Made by a program: the position numbers and the translations under genes. Positions 18,118-26,730 of a stretch of DNA of 64,000 bases are shown here, piece after piece; the first letter of the stretch is position 1, and each line of letters begins with the position of its first letter. The stretch is from assembly GCA_051000815.1 (NCBI GenBank), contig JBPCNX010000098.1:62001-126000 (forward strand). Reading direction: 5' to 3'. Below the pieces are notes generated by a model, which searched no databases, was not told the origin of the DNA, and was given only the letters and a program-made list of their open reading frames with translations. This DNA is from PSRF01 sp051000815. GTDB taxonomy: Bacteria > Acidobacteriota > Blastocatellia > Pyrinomonadales > Pyrinomonadaceae.

Positions 18118-18474
18118 ATGGCAGAACCAAAACGCGCTTTTTCCATGATGGCGATCCGCAGCCAGGTAAGGCCATCCGGCCGTCTTTGGAATCCCGCCGC
18201 GGACGTTTATCAAGGCGGCGACGGCTGGGTGGTTAAAGTAGACCTCGCTGGAGTTTGTCCGGATGAATTGGAACTTGTGCTCGACGACTCCAGCCTGATA
18301 ATTCGTGGTTGCCGGCGCGACACTCTCTATCGCGAGGGCTTCACGTATCAACAGATGGAAATCACCTACAGTCGCTTTGAGAAGCGTCTCGACTTCCCCA
18401 GTGCAATCGAGCCTTCCTCCCTCAAGCACGACTATCGCGATGGTTTCCTGATAGTTCATGTGAGTTGTAAGTAG
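18118..18474 (+). CDS. Small heat-shock protein, Hsp20/alpha-crystallin family
   Basis: An ATP-independent holdase chaperone of 118 residues. The alpha-crystallin domain covers about 24-118: WNPAADVYQGGDGWVVKVDL opens it, and DDSSLIIRGCRR and RFEKRLDFPSAIE are the usual strands. The C-terminus stops soon after the domain and the I-x-I tail motif is missing. It lies directly upstream of lon (gap 32 nt, same strand), so holding and degrading damaged proteins are probably co-regulated. The upstream gap is completely filled by the inverted G/C word array, so its promoter lies further upstream or inside the array. Confidence 0.9.
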   Translation: MAEPKRAFSMMAIRSQVRPSGRLWNPAADVYQGGDGWVVKVDLAGVCPDELELVLDDSSLIIRGCRRDTLYREGFTYQQMEITYSRFEKRLDFPSAIEPSSLKHDYRDGFLIVHVSCK

Positions 18475-18506
18475 TCGCGTTGACTAGTGGAGTCTGAACA
18501 AGGAAC

Positions 18507-21053
18507 ATGGCGGAGAACCCGAAAACAACTGAACAGGCCGAGTCGTCAGAGTCCCGAGAGAAACCTGACCAACCGGCTGACACGTCACGTGCTGGACAAC
18601 CGAACCCCGCCATACAGCAGCCGGGTGAGTCGTTTGAATTGGCCGTACTGCCGCTCCAGAACGCGACGCTCTTTCCCGAGACCGTAGTGCCGCTCGCCGT
18701 TGGTCGTCTGCTTTCAATCGCCGCTGTTGAAGCCGCCCTTGCTACCGAGGAAAAACTTCTGGCCTGCATTTCCGTCCGCGCGAATAAGGGTGAAGGAGAC
18801 GCGACGCCTGCCGATCTCTACGATGTCGGCACCCTCGTAATGATCAAGCGCATGGAACGCGTCGCGGACACAATGCACATCATCGCGCAGGGCACGGAGC
18901 GGATTAAGGTGCTCGAATGGAAACAGCAGCAACCTTTTCTGCGGGCCCGGGTCCAAATTCTGCCGGAACCGCGAGTGGTAGACGCGGAAGAGGTAGAGGC
19001 GATGCGGCGCAATGTCCAATCGATGATTCAGGAGGCGCTCGCGCTTTTGCCCGGAGTGCCACCGGAAGTCCGTGTGGCAATGCTGGGTTCGGTTGAGCCG
19101 GTGCGTCTCGCTTATTTCCTCGGGTCAATTCTTAACCTTGGTGTGGAACAAGAGCAGAAGATGCTCGAGGCAGACACTGCCGACGAGCTCCTGCGGCTTT
19201 CGCACGGCTATCTAGCGCGCGAGCTGGAAATCATCCAGTTGCGTTCCAAAATCACCACTGAAGCACAGTCGGAAATGGACAAGGCGCAGCGTGAATACGT
19301 GCTGCGGCAGCAGATGAAAGCGATCCAAAAAGAGTTGGGTGAAGACGAAGGTGGTGAACGTGCAGAAGCTGACCTGCTGCGCGAGCGGTTGGCAGCCGCC
19401 GATTTGCCTGATGAGGTTCGCACTGAAGCCGAACGCGAGCTGAAACGTCTGGAAAGATTGCCGGCAGCTGCGCCCGACTACCATGTTATTCGCACCTATC
19501 TCGAGTACGTTATCGAGCTGCCCTGGAAGAAGTCGTCGGAAGATAAACTGGATCTCAAAGAAGCTCGCGGGATTCTCGATGAAGACCACTTTGGTCTCGA
19601 AGATGTTAAGGAACGAATCCTGGAATTTCTCGCTGTGATCAAACTGCGGCCGGATACAAAGAGTCCAATTCTTTGTTTCGTCGGACCGCCTGGAGTCGGC
19701 AAAACCTCGCTCGGCCGCTCGATCGCGCGCGCGCTCGGCCGGCAGTTTGAGCGGTTGTCACTCGGCGGCATGCGAGACGAAGCGGAGCTGCGCGGACATC
19801 GCCGCACTTACATCGGCTCGATGCCGGGACGAATCATTCAGTCGATCCGCCGCGCCGGTGTGAATAACCCGGTGTTAATGCTTGATGAGATTGATAAGCT
19901 GGGCAACGATTATCGCGGCGATCCGTCGGCTGCCCTGCTGGAAATTCTCGACCCGCAACAGAACAACACCTTCCGAGACCATTATCTCGATCTGCCCTTT
20001 GACCTTTCACGGGTTTTCTTTATTGCCACTGCCAATCAGATGGGACCGATTCCGCCGCCGTTGCGCGATCGCATGGAGGTAATTAACCTCGCCGGCTACA
20101 GCGATCCGGAGAAATTGGAAATCGCCAAGCGTTATCTGGCGCCGCGACAGATAATCGAAAACGGATTGCAGCCTGGGCAGTTGGAGATCTCTGATGATGC
20201 GATTGAATTGATCGCCGCGCGCTACACGCGTGAAGCTGGTGTCCGCCAACTCGAACGCAACATCGGAAGGGTGGCACGCAAAGTGGCCCTGAAAGTCGCC
20301 CAGGCCGAAGCGCAAAGCGTCAAGGTAACCGCGGCACAAATTCCCGAGTACCTGGGTCCACCGCGCTTTTATCCTGAGCAGGCGCGCAAGGAATTACCAG
20401 CAGGCGTTGCGACGGGAATGGCGTGGACGGAAATGGGTGGCGAAGTGTTGTTCATCGAGGCGACGCTGCTACCGGGCGGACATGGACTGACGATTACCGG
20501 GCAGTTGGGTGAAGTGATGCAGGAATCGGCCCGGGCCGCGCAGTCGTATCTTTGGTCACACGCGGCCGAGTTTGGCATCAATCCTGGGATGTTCAAGGAT
20601 TATGGCGTGCACCTGCACGTTCCCGCAGGGGCCATTCCGAAAGATGGGCCGAGCGCCGGGGTAACGATCACTTCTGCCCTTGCGTCACTCTACACGGGGC
20701 GGCGCGTTCGTCCCGACACCGCGATGACCGGCGAGATCACGCTTTCCGGTCTCGTATTTCCCATTGGCGGTCTTAAAGAAAAAGCACTGGCTGCACATCG
20801 CGCCGGGATTCGCCGTCTAATTATTCCCGCGCGCAATGAGGCGGATGTGGAAGGCATACCGGATGATGTTCGTAATGACATCGAGCTGGTTTTTGTTTCG
20901 CGCATCAACGAGGTGATCGAAAACGCGCTGGAAGTATTGGTAGCGAACCCGCCGCCACCGCTGCCGGCGCCGGATCAGGTGCGCGATCATGGCTCGCGAG
21001 TATCGGACGATACAATTAACATCCCCCAAACGCTGAAGCAGTCGTCAAGCTAA
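18507..21053 (+). CDS. lon: ATP-dependent Lon protease
   Basis: Cytoplasmic ATP-dependent serine protease that degrades misfolded and regulatory proteins, 848 residues. The N-terminal LON substrate domain (about 45-250) follows a charged tail; the AAA+ module has Walker A GPPGVGKT (393-400) and Walker B VLMLDEIDKL; the C-terminal protease has the Ser716/Lys759 dyad (DGPSAG and GGLKEKALAA). AAGGA lies 5 nt before the ATG. About 40 Pro-rich residues after the protease domain are extra compared with E. coli Lon. It is probably in an operon with hsp20. Confidence 0.96.
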   Translation: MAENPKTTEQAESSESREKPDQPADTSRAGQPNPAIQQPGESFELAVLPLQNATLFPETVVPLAVGRLLSIAAVEAALATEEKLLACISVRANKGEGDATPADLYDVGTLVMIKRMERVADTMHIIAQGTERIKVLEWKQQQPFLRARVQILPEPRVVDAEEVEAMRRNVQSMIQEALALLPGVPPEVRVAMLGSVEPVRLAYFLGSILNLGVEQEQKMLEADTADELLRLSHGYLARELEIIQLRSKITTEAQSEMDKAQREYVLRQQMKAIQKELGEDEGGERAEADLLRERLAAADLPDEVRTEAERELKRLERLPAAAPDYHVIRTYLEYVIELPWKKSSEDKLDLKEARGILDEDHFGLEDVKERILEFLAVIKLRPDTKSPILCFVGPPGVGKTSLGRSIARALGRQFERLSLGGMRDEAELRGHRRTYIGSMPGRIIQSIRRAGVNNPVLMLDEIDKLGNDYRGDPSAALLEILDPQQNNTFRDHYLDLPFDLSRVFFIATANQMGPIPPPLRDRMEVINLAGYSDPEKLEIAKRYLAPRQIIENGLQPGQLEISDDAIELIAARYTREAGVRQLERNIGRVARKVALKVAQAEAQSVKVTAAQIPEYLGPPRFYPEQARKELPAGVATGMAWTEMGGEVLFIEATLLPGGHGLTITGQLGEVMQESARAAQSYLWSHAAEFGINPGMFKDYGVHLHVPAGAIPKDGPSAGVTITSALASLYTGRRVRPDTAMTGEITLSGLVFPIGGLKEKALAAHRAGIRRLIIPARNEADVEGIPDDVRNDIELVFVSRINEVIENALEVLVANPPPPLPAPDQVRDHGSRVSDDTINIPQTLKQSSS

Positions 21054-21087
21054 TCGACAGCATTCCCTCCTCGTTCGAAGACCCAAT

Positions 21088-21221
21088 ACATTTTCCATTT
21101 CTCATTTTTCAATTTTCATATTTCAGTGAGGGCGCCGCCAGCATTCAAATTTGAGCGGCTTACTCCAGAATGAGAATAAGACTGAGAAATGAAAACTGAG
21201 AAATGACAGATGGAAAATGAC
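21088..21221. repeat. Inverted word array, GAAATGA/TTTCTCATTT family
   Basis: Left 21088-21126: ATTTTCCATTTCTCATTTTT and further T-rich words. Right 21178-21221: GAGAAATGAAAACTGAGAAA followed by a reverse copy of the left start (ATGGAAAATG). It lies just downstream of lon and is followed by a short run of CTGACTACTGACTACTG (21275-21291). The loop of about 50 nt shows nothing else. Confidence 0.75.
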
Positions 21222-21300
21222 CATTAGAAGTTTCGCTGACCAACCCCTCCAAAACAGTCTTCTTGTTCTTACTACTGACTACTGACTACTGTCTACTTCA

Positions 21301-21747
21301 TTACGGCAGCGCTTCGACGTTGATGAAGAAGCGGAAATTGCCGCCCACTTGCACTCCCAGGAGGAAGCGTAAGTCAACTGTTGCCCCCGCCGCGATTGGA
21401 ACGGTTGTGACAGTCATCGTGGAATTGAATCCGCCGCCGCTCGGTTGATTGGGCGGCGCCACTTCCAGTGTTGTTCCGTTAACAGTGATGTCTCCTCCAC
21501 TTGTCCTAACGAGCAGGTTTCCCGAAGTTATGGCTCGTAGATCAGCCGTGCCCGCCGGTGGTGGGAATGTTGTGATGTCCACAATGCGGAATCGCAGCCG
21601 TGTCACAAGCCCTCCCGTGTTGTTGGTGAACTTGCGCCTGATATCCAACGTTCCTAGCGTCGAGGTGTTCGGGTCACCGGGAGTTGCGTTCCGCACCCTG
21701 TTGGGTGGCAAGCTGGAAACAACTAAAGGATCAATCAAGCTCGCCAC
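21301..21747 (-). pseudogene. 5'-truncated surface-protein C-terminal domain (minus strand)
   Basis: About 148 codons of a beta-rich domain (GTLDIRRKFTNNTGG, RLRFRIVDITT, ending FRFFINVEALP) that I associate with the C-terminal end of large exported acidobacterial repeat proteins. The match to a domain end and the good codon pattern indicate real coding descent. Upstream, the frame closes within 4 codons at the junction with an unrelated gene on the other strand, and there is no start codon with a ribosome site. It is best read as the 3' remnant of a much larger gene. Confidence 0.65.
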
Positions 21748-21755
21748 GATTGATC
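21729..21755. repeat. 8-bp inverted repeat at a gene-fragment junction
   Basis: GATCAATC (21729-21736) and GATTGATC (21748-21755) are perfectly inverted around an 11-nt spacer. The break between the minus-strand and plus-strand gene remnants falls inside this structure, at about 21740-21748. It could be a microhomology used in the rearrangement. Confidence 0.7.
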
Positions 21756-22969
21756 ATAGCGTGATTTCCAACAACACCGCGGGAGCACAGGGCGGGGGCG
21801 TATTTAACGGCAGCGGAAGTTTGGCGCTGAATTTCAACGTTATCGTCGGCAACACAAGCGGAAATCCCGCCAGCACTGGCCTCCGGAACAACACCGGCGC
21901 AATTAACGCCGATAATAACTGGTGGGGATGCAACCAGGGCCCAAGCACTACTCCGTGCGATCGCGTGTCGGGACCGCTCGGATCTGGAATTGCCGCGTGG
22001 CTCACCCTAAGTCACACAGCCTCGCCCAGCGCGATCGAGGTGAATCAGTCGACGACATTACAGGCAGACTTCTTTACTAACAATCTGAGCACCGGGATTG
22101 GAGCGAGCGACTTGGTGGCCCTGAACGGCAGGCCGGTAGTATTCAACAATGCAGTACTGGGAACAATCTCAGGCGCCGATCCGGCAATCAATGGTGGTAA
22201 GGCCAACGCAACCTTCACAGCCGGAGCGACTGGAGGCAATGGCAGCGCCGACGCGACTGTGGATGCAGCGACCGTCACGGTCAGCATTTTCATTGGTCAG
22301 GCGGACACTCAGGCTCCAGCCATTACCTGCCCTGCTAATATCGTGGTAGACGCTCCGGAGGGCGAGTGCGCGGCTCAGGTAAACTTCTCTATAACGGCGC
22401 AGGACAATTGTCCTGGCACAGTAACAATTAACAGTAGTCCTGCCTCCGGTTCAGTTTTCCCGGTGGGCACGACAACGGTTAATGCTTCAGCCACGGATGC
22501 GTCGGGTAATGTCGCGAACTGCAGTTTCACAGTTACCGTCAGAGACAAGACGGCGCCTGTCATCACGCTCAATGGACAGACACCTGTGCTCTGGCCGCCA
22601 GATCACGATTACAGAACCATCAACGTAACCGACCTGGTCGCCAGCGCCAGCGACGAATGTGATGCCGGCGTAGACATCAATGATGTGGTTATCTCACAGG
22701 TGAGCAGTGATGAACTTGAGGATGGCCCGGCCGACGGTAGTACGGTTAACGACATGGTAATCGCCGCTAATTGCAAATCAGTGCAACTGCGCGCTGAACG
22801 TCAGGCCAGCGGAAACGGACGTGTTTACACAATCACGTTTAAGGTGACAGACGCAGGTGGCAATACGTTTACTATCACCGCGCAGGTAATAGTGCCGGCC
22901 ACCAGCGCCGGCAGTGGGGCCGTGCTTGGGCCGGGTCCGGGCTATACAGTAATGAGCGCGTGCCCGTAG
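21748..22969 (+). pseudogene. 5'-truncated beta-helix/HYR surface protein
   Basis: About 400 codons recognisable from the junction onwards: a last beta-helix rung (SVISNNTAGAQGGGVFN), a linker, one HYR domain (APAITCPANIVVDAPEGECA to NCSFTVTV), then a WPPDHDY-containing Ig-like region and the end PGYTVMSACP. Such proteins normally start with a signal peptide and many beta-helix repeats, all missing here. The open frame continues upstream to 21449, but that part is the antisense of the neighbouring remnant. Without a signal peptide or start site it is probably not expressed as a working protein. Confidence 0.7.
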
Positions 22970-23083
22970 CGCCTGTGAGGTTAGGAACGCCAGCGGGATG
23001 CAACCGAACGAGTTCATGAGGCAAGTTTGGTCTCATCCTTTACGAAAAACCGGTGAATCTTTAAACCGAATGAGGAGGCTGTT

Positions 23084-23371
23084 ATGAAGGAGTTGCATAG
23101 CTCAAGAATCAATACTGGCTTGGCGTGTGGCTGCCTTAACCGTCGTTATCGGCGCTCTAATCGGAGCCGCGACTTTGCTGTCAATCTTAATCCTTCACGC
23201 ATCACAGCGGCGGTTCCGGTGACTTCCGTGGAAGGCCGCCGGGTAGTCGAAGCAATCGCAGATGATCTTATTTATCTGGCCGCGCCCGAGCCGTTCGGTA
23301 ACGCAGGTGTTTGGTACAGAGACTTCAGCCGGCCTGCCGATGACTCTATTAGCCAACATCTGAGCGCCTGA
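23084..23371 (+). pseudogene. Possible membrane-anchored small protein with two frameshifts
   Basis: The ATG has an excellent GAGGAGG site 5 nt upstream. The frame from it reads 95 codons, but residues about 12-35 are Arg/Asn-rich and look out of frame. In the +1 frame, 23112-23216 encodes a strong membrane segment (LAWRVAALTVVIGALIGAAT, then LLSILILHAS), and the original frame again looks natural from about 23200 (ITAAVPVTSVEGRRVVEAIA). The simplest reading is one gene with an N-terminal membrane anchor carrying two compensating indels, by decay or sequencing error. I do not recognise the family. Confidence 0.4.
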
Positions 23372-23482
23372 TTGAGGCTATTAAACCCGCCATAGTAAAC
23401 CCATCTTTCCGACCTGAGAGAGAACCTCAGATTTGAGCGCTCTGATTCGATTGAAACCGTCCTGCAATTCTGATCGAGAAAG

Positions 23483-25372
23483 CTACTTCTTGAGGTGCTC
23501 CCTCAGATTCAGGTTTCGGATTAGTCTATGCAGGTAGTTTGGGTGTACACCCAGTAGCTTGGCGGCGTCGGTAATATTTCCCTTCGTCTGATCCATCGCA
23601 TCTAGAATGATCTCTTTTTTGGTCCTGGTGACGGCGTCGTGGTAGCTGGTGCCCACGGTTGCAGGCGAAGACGAAGTCTCTTTTTCCAACACCGCTTCCG
23701 GCAGATCCTCGGGCAGGAGTAGTTCGGTGGAACCAAGCACCACCGCGCGTTCGATCGCGTTCTCCAGCTCACGAACGTTACCCGGCCAGTCGTAACTGAG
23801 CAAGCGTCCCTGAGCCTCGGGAGAGATTCCCATTACTCGCCGATTGCATTTCTCACCGTGCTTGGCTGCGAAGTAGTTTGACAGCAGGGGAATGTCCTCG
23901 CGACGATCCCGCAACGCAGGCATTTCCAGTTGCACCACGTTGAGACGGTAGTAAAGATCCTGTCGAAAAACTCCTGCCGCTATTGCCTGTTCCAGGTCTC
24001 TGTTGGTTGCGGCGATTAGCCGGATGTCAGTTTTGATTGTCCGCGTTGCCCCTACACGTTCAAATTCGTGTTCCTGAAGGACCCGCAATAGTTTTACCTG
24101 AAGTGGCGGCGCGAGCTCGCCGATCTCATCAAGGAAGAGTGTGCCGCCGTCCGCAATTTCCAATCGTCCTCGCTTCATGCCCAATGCGCCGGTAAAGGAC
24201 CCCTTCTCGTGTCCAAATAGCTCGCTTTCCAGCAGCGATTCGGCAAGGGCGGCGCAGTTGACGGCCACAAACGGCTTCTGAGCGCGCTTGCTGTTTGCAT
24301 GGATGGCGCGCGCGGCGAGCTCCTTCCCGGTCCCGCTTTCGCCGGAGATGAGAACGGTGGCATCAGTCGGCGCCACTTTTGCAATGACCTGGTAAACGTA
24401 TCGCATCGGAGAGCTTTCGCCCACCATACTGTGCTCGATATTGACGTCAGCGAGAAGCCGGAGATTCTCGCTCTCGAGCCACTCAAAACGGCGGGCATTC
24501 TCGATCGCCACAGCGGTGATGGCCGCGATCGCGGACACGAGTTGCAAGTGGTCCTTGTCGAAATGAACTTGCGGTTCCTGTGTATCCAGATAGATCACGC
24601 CGAGCGTGCGTTCCATCATGATCAAGGGTACGCAGAGGAGTGAGCCAGGTTGTGCCTCATTCAAACTGGGGGAGACGGCGGTGAGTTCGGCCGCTACATT
24701 GCCGGCCAGCAGCGCGACTCCCTCAGAAAGCACGCGCTGGGCAATGGTGCGACTTACCCTCACTTCCTGTGCAGCTCCACGAAGTCGATCGAGACCAAAC
24801 ACCGAAACAAACTTTCCGTTGTTGGCCGGGGAATGGTCTTCTGTTAACAGGATCGCGCCGCGCTGAGCCGGGACCACTTCAAACAGCAGTTCGAGCAAGG
24901 TTTTTTGTAGATCTTCCAGCCCCCGGATCGCATTGATCGTCGTGCTGACTTTCATCAACGCGCTCAGGTCTCGAGCCATCAGGTAAAGCGAGTCGTTGAA
25001 CCCGATCTGCATGGTCGATCCGCTCAAGAGGAAGCGCTCGTCGAGACGAACGTCACTCGACTGTGATTGGACCTCATCATCGTGAAGCAGAAAAAGAAAC
25101 TGGGAGTCCCCGACACGCACTCGGTCACCGTGTACGAGCTCTCGATGTTTGACGGGCACATCGTTGATAAACGTGCCGTTCAGACTGTCGAGGTCCTCGA
25201 TGACAAATTGATCGCCCTGCCGCTCGATTTGTGCGTGACGGCGCGAGACTGAAGCGTGGGAAACGCAGATTGCCGCAGCCAACTCGCGGCCAATTACAGT
25301 TATTCCGTCCTCGCCTATAGGAAAGACGGAGCCCTGGAGTTTGCCGCTGATGCCTGCGAGTCGTGGATTCAT
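23483..25372 (-). CDS. Sigma-54-dependent transcriptional activator with FHA and GAF domains
   Basis: An enhancer-binding protein of about 629 residues. FHA domain (about 8-100, with RRHAQIE and SLNGTFIND), GAF (about 145-300), AAA+ sigma-54 interaction domain with Walker A GESGTGKE (344-351) and a C-terminal Fis-type helix-turn-helix (GNITDAAKLLGVHPNYLHRLIR). The sigma-54-contacting loop reads GSFTGA instead of GAFTGA. I use the ATG at 25372 because the FHA fold begins there; a TTG at 25399 is also open. The FHA domain suggests control by a Ser/Thr kinase rather than by a histidine kinase. No target promoter is evident nearby. Confidence 0.93.
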   Translation of the reverse strand: MNPRLAGISGKLQGSVFPIGEDGITVIGRELAAAICVSHASVSRRHAQIERQGDQFVIEDLDSLNGTFINDVPVKHRELVHGDRVRVGDSQFLFLLHDDEVQSQSSDVRLDERFLLSGSTMQIGFNDSLYLMARDLSALMKVSTTINAIRGLEDLQKTLLELLFEVVPAQRGAILLTEDHSPANNGKFVSVFGLDRLRGAAQEVRVSRTIAQRVLSEGVALLAGNVAAELTAVSPSLNEAQPGSLLCVPLIMMERTLGVIYLDTQEPQVHFDKDHLQLVSAIAAITAVAIENARRFEWLESENLRLLADVNIEHSMVGESSPMRYVYQVIAKVAPTDATVLISGESGTGKELAARAIHANSKRAQKPFVAVNCAALAESLLESELFGHEKGSFTGALGMKRGRLEIADGGTLFLDEIGELAPPLQVKLLRVLQEHEFERVGATRTIKTDIRLIAATNRDLEQAIAAGVFRQDLYYRLNVVQLEMPALRDRREDIPLLSNYFAAKHGEKCNRRVMGISPEAQGRLLSYDWPGNVRELENAIERAVVLGSTELLLPEDLPEAVLEKETSSSPATVGTSYHDAVTRTKKEIILDAMDQTKGNITDAAKLLGVHPNYLHRLIRNLNLREHLKK

Positions 25373-25435
25373 TTGAAGTGGAAAGTTCTTACGGCCCAAG
25401 TTTACGTCGGGCGTATTTTAAAGAAAAGTAATTAA

Positions 25436-25745
25436 CGGAGTTCGAAGTTCGAAGTGCGGAGTTCGAAGTGCGGAGTTCGAAGTGCGGGGTTCGAAGTTTC
25501 GGAGTGCGAAGTGCGAAGTGCGAAGTTCGGAGTTTCGAGTGCGGAGTTCGAGGTTCGGAGTGGGAAGTTCGAAGTTAGGCAATTCAGGCAGACCACAGCA
25601 ATCCGGTCCGTCGGGCCGGATCAACATCCGAACCCGGAACCCCGAACTCTGAGCTCCAAACCCCGAACTCCGATCCCCGAACTTCGGACTCCGCACTTCG
25701 GACTCCGCACTTCGGACTCCGCACTCCGAACCCCGAACTCTGAGC
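25436..25745. repeat. Long inverted word array, GTTCGAAGTGCGGA family
   Basis: The clearest array in the window. Left half (25436-25577) is a run of variants of GAGTTCGAAGTGCGG; right half (25632-25745) is a run of the reverse words, such as CCGAACTCCGATCCCCGAAC and GACTCCGCACTTCG. The centre (25578-25631) shows none of the words. Word length drifts between 6 and 14 nt and no unit is exactly conserved. The rest of the gap to the next gene (25746-26014) has no other feature I can name. The family recurs at 38741-38875. Confidence 0.9.
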
Positions 25746-26014
25746 TATCCGAAGAGATAGCGACCCTATCGAATTAGTTATCATAACCAGCTGATCGGAT
25801 TAGCCGAACTGCGAAAGCCGGTTAGAGACTGAATGAGTTTAAACCACGCCGATACTCCGGTTATCACTTCCGCACTTGAGGGCCAGAGAGCGTTTCGATT
25901 TTCTGGCACACAACTGGCAATGGTCAAGGTCGTAAGCAAACACGAAATAGCTTACGACAAGATCTTAAAGTTCGATTGCTTCCACAGATAGCCCAGAAGG
26001 CAGAGGAGTTAGAA

Positions 26015-26491
26015 ATGAGAAAGGAAATCGTCAAAGGATTCACGATGGTGTTGCTTGTTATCAGTCTCGCCCTGGTGACCGCAGTAGCCTCGGCGCAGGG
26101 ACAGTCTGCGAATCGGGTTGTTAGCACCATTCCGTTCGACTTCGTCGTTGGTGACAAGACGCTGCCGGCAGGAGAGTACTCAGTAAGAGGAATGACGCGC
26201 GGTGGCGAAGCGATTTTGATCTCTGAAAGAGACGCCAAGGCGTCAATCATCCAGATGTCTAAGGTCCTGACATCCAACAGGAATAACACGCGAGCGCGCC
26301 TGGTGTTTCACCGCTATGGTCAGCACTACTTCCTGGCTGAGGTCTGGAGCGGCGGCGACCAAACAGGACGGCAGCTATTCCGCTCGCGGCAAGAGCGCGC
26401 GATTGACCGCGAACTTGCGGCGATCGTTTCCAAAACAGAGCTGGCGGGCAGGACTTACGAAACCGTGGAACTGCTGGCAACGGTGCGTTGA
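26015..26491 (+). CDS. Small exported protein of an acidobacterial conserved family
   Basis: A 158-residue exported protein. The ATG at 26015 has AGAGGAG 6 nt upstream and starts a signal peptide (to about residue 29, ASAQG). The mature part begins IPFDFVVGDKTLPAGEYSV, a signature I have seen repeatedly in Acidobacteria, followed by a compact beta-rich domain (ARLVFHRYGQHYFLAEVW). The function is unknown. It is a single gene with its own terminator at 26547-26582. Confidence 0.82.
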   Translation: MRKEIVKGFTMVLLVISLALVTAVASAQGQSANRVVSTIPFDFVVGDKTLPAGEYSVRGMTRGGEAILISERDAKASIIQMSKVLTSNRNNTRARLVFHRYGQHYFLAEVWSGGDQTGRQLFRSRQERAIDRELAAIVSKTELAGRTYETVELLATVR

Positions 26492-26546
26492 AATTTCCCC
26501 GCGGCAGGGAGCGAGCGCTCATTGGATCGCCTTGCTCCTGAAAATC

Positions 26547-26582
26547 AAAACGGCAACCCCATACCCCTCGGGTTGCCGTTTT
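26547..26582 (+). terminator. Rho-independent terminator
   Basis: A perfect 13-bp stem (AAAACGGCAACCC and GGGTTGCCGTTTT) with a 10-nt loop, followed by a T-rich TTTTGGTTTGTTT. It lies 56 nt after the stop codon of the small exported protein. It is the only textbook terminator I saw in the window. Confidence 0.85.
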
Positions 26583-26602
26583 GGTTTGTTTCCAGGACCG
26601 TT

Positions 26603-26712
26603 TTATCCACAGATTGCGCAGATTACACAGGTGAGCAAACGTAAAACCGGCATCGTTTAAAACCCCGATGGCGCCTGTGTAATCTGCGTAATCTGCGTAA
26701 TCTGCGGATAGC
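26603..26712. repeat. Inverted word array, GCAGATTACACA family
   Basis: Left 26603-26632 (ATCCACAGATTGCGCAGATT and on); right 26671-26712 with one more copy of the TAATCTGCG word than the left arm. It lies between convergent genes. Same family as the outer words of 16501-16755. Confidence 0.8.
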
Positions 26713-26730
26713 CTACGTCAACAACATCTT

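Noticed and set aside
21449..21747. N-terminal part of the plus-strand frame leading into the beta-helix/HYR remnant
   Set aside because: These codons are the exact antisense of the better supported minus-strand remnant; they are not part of the surface protein.
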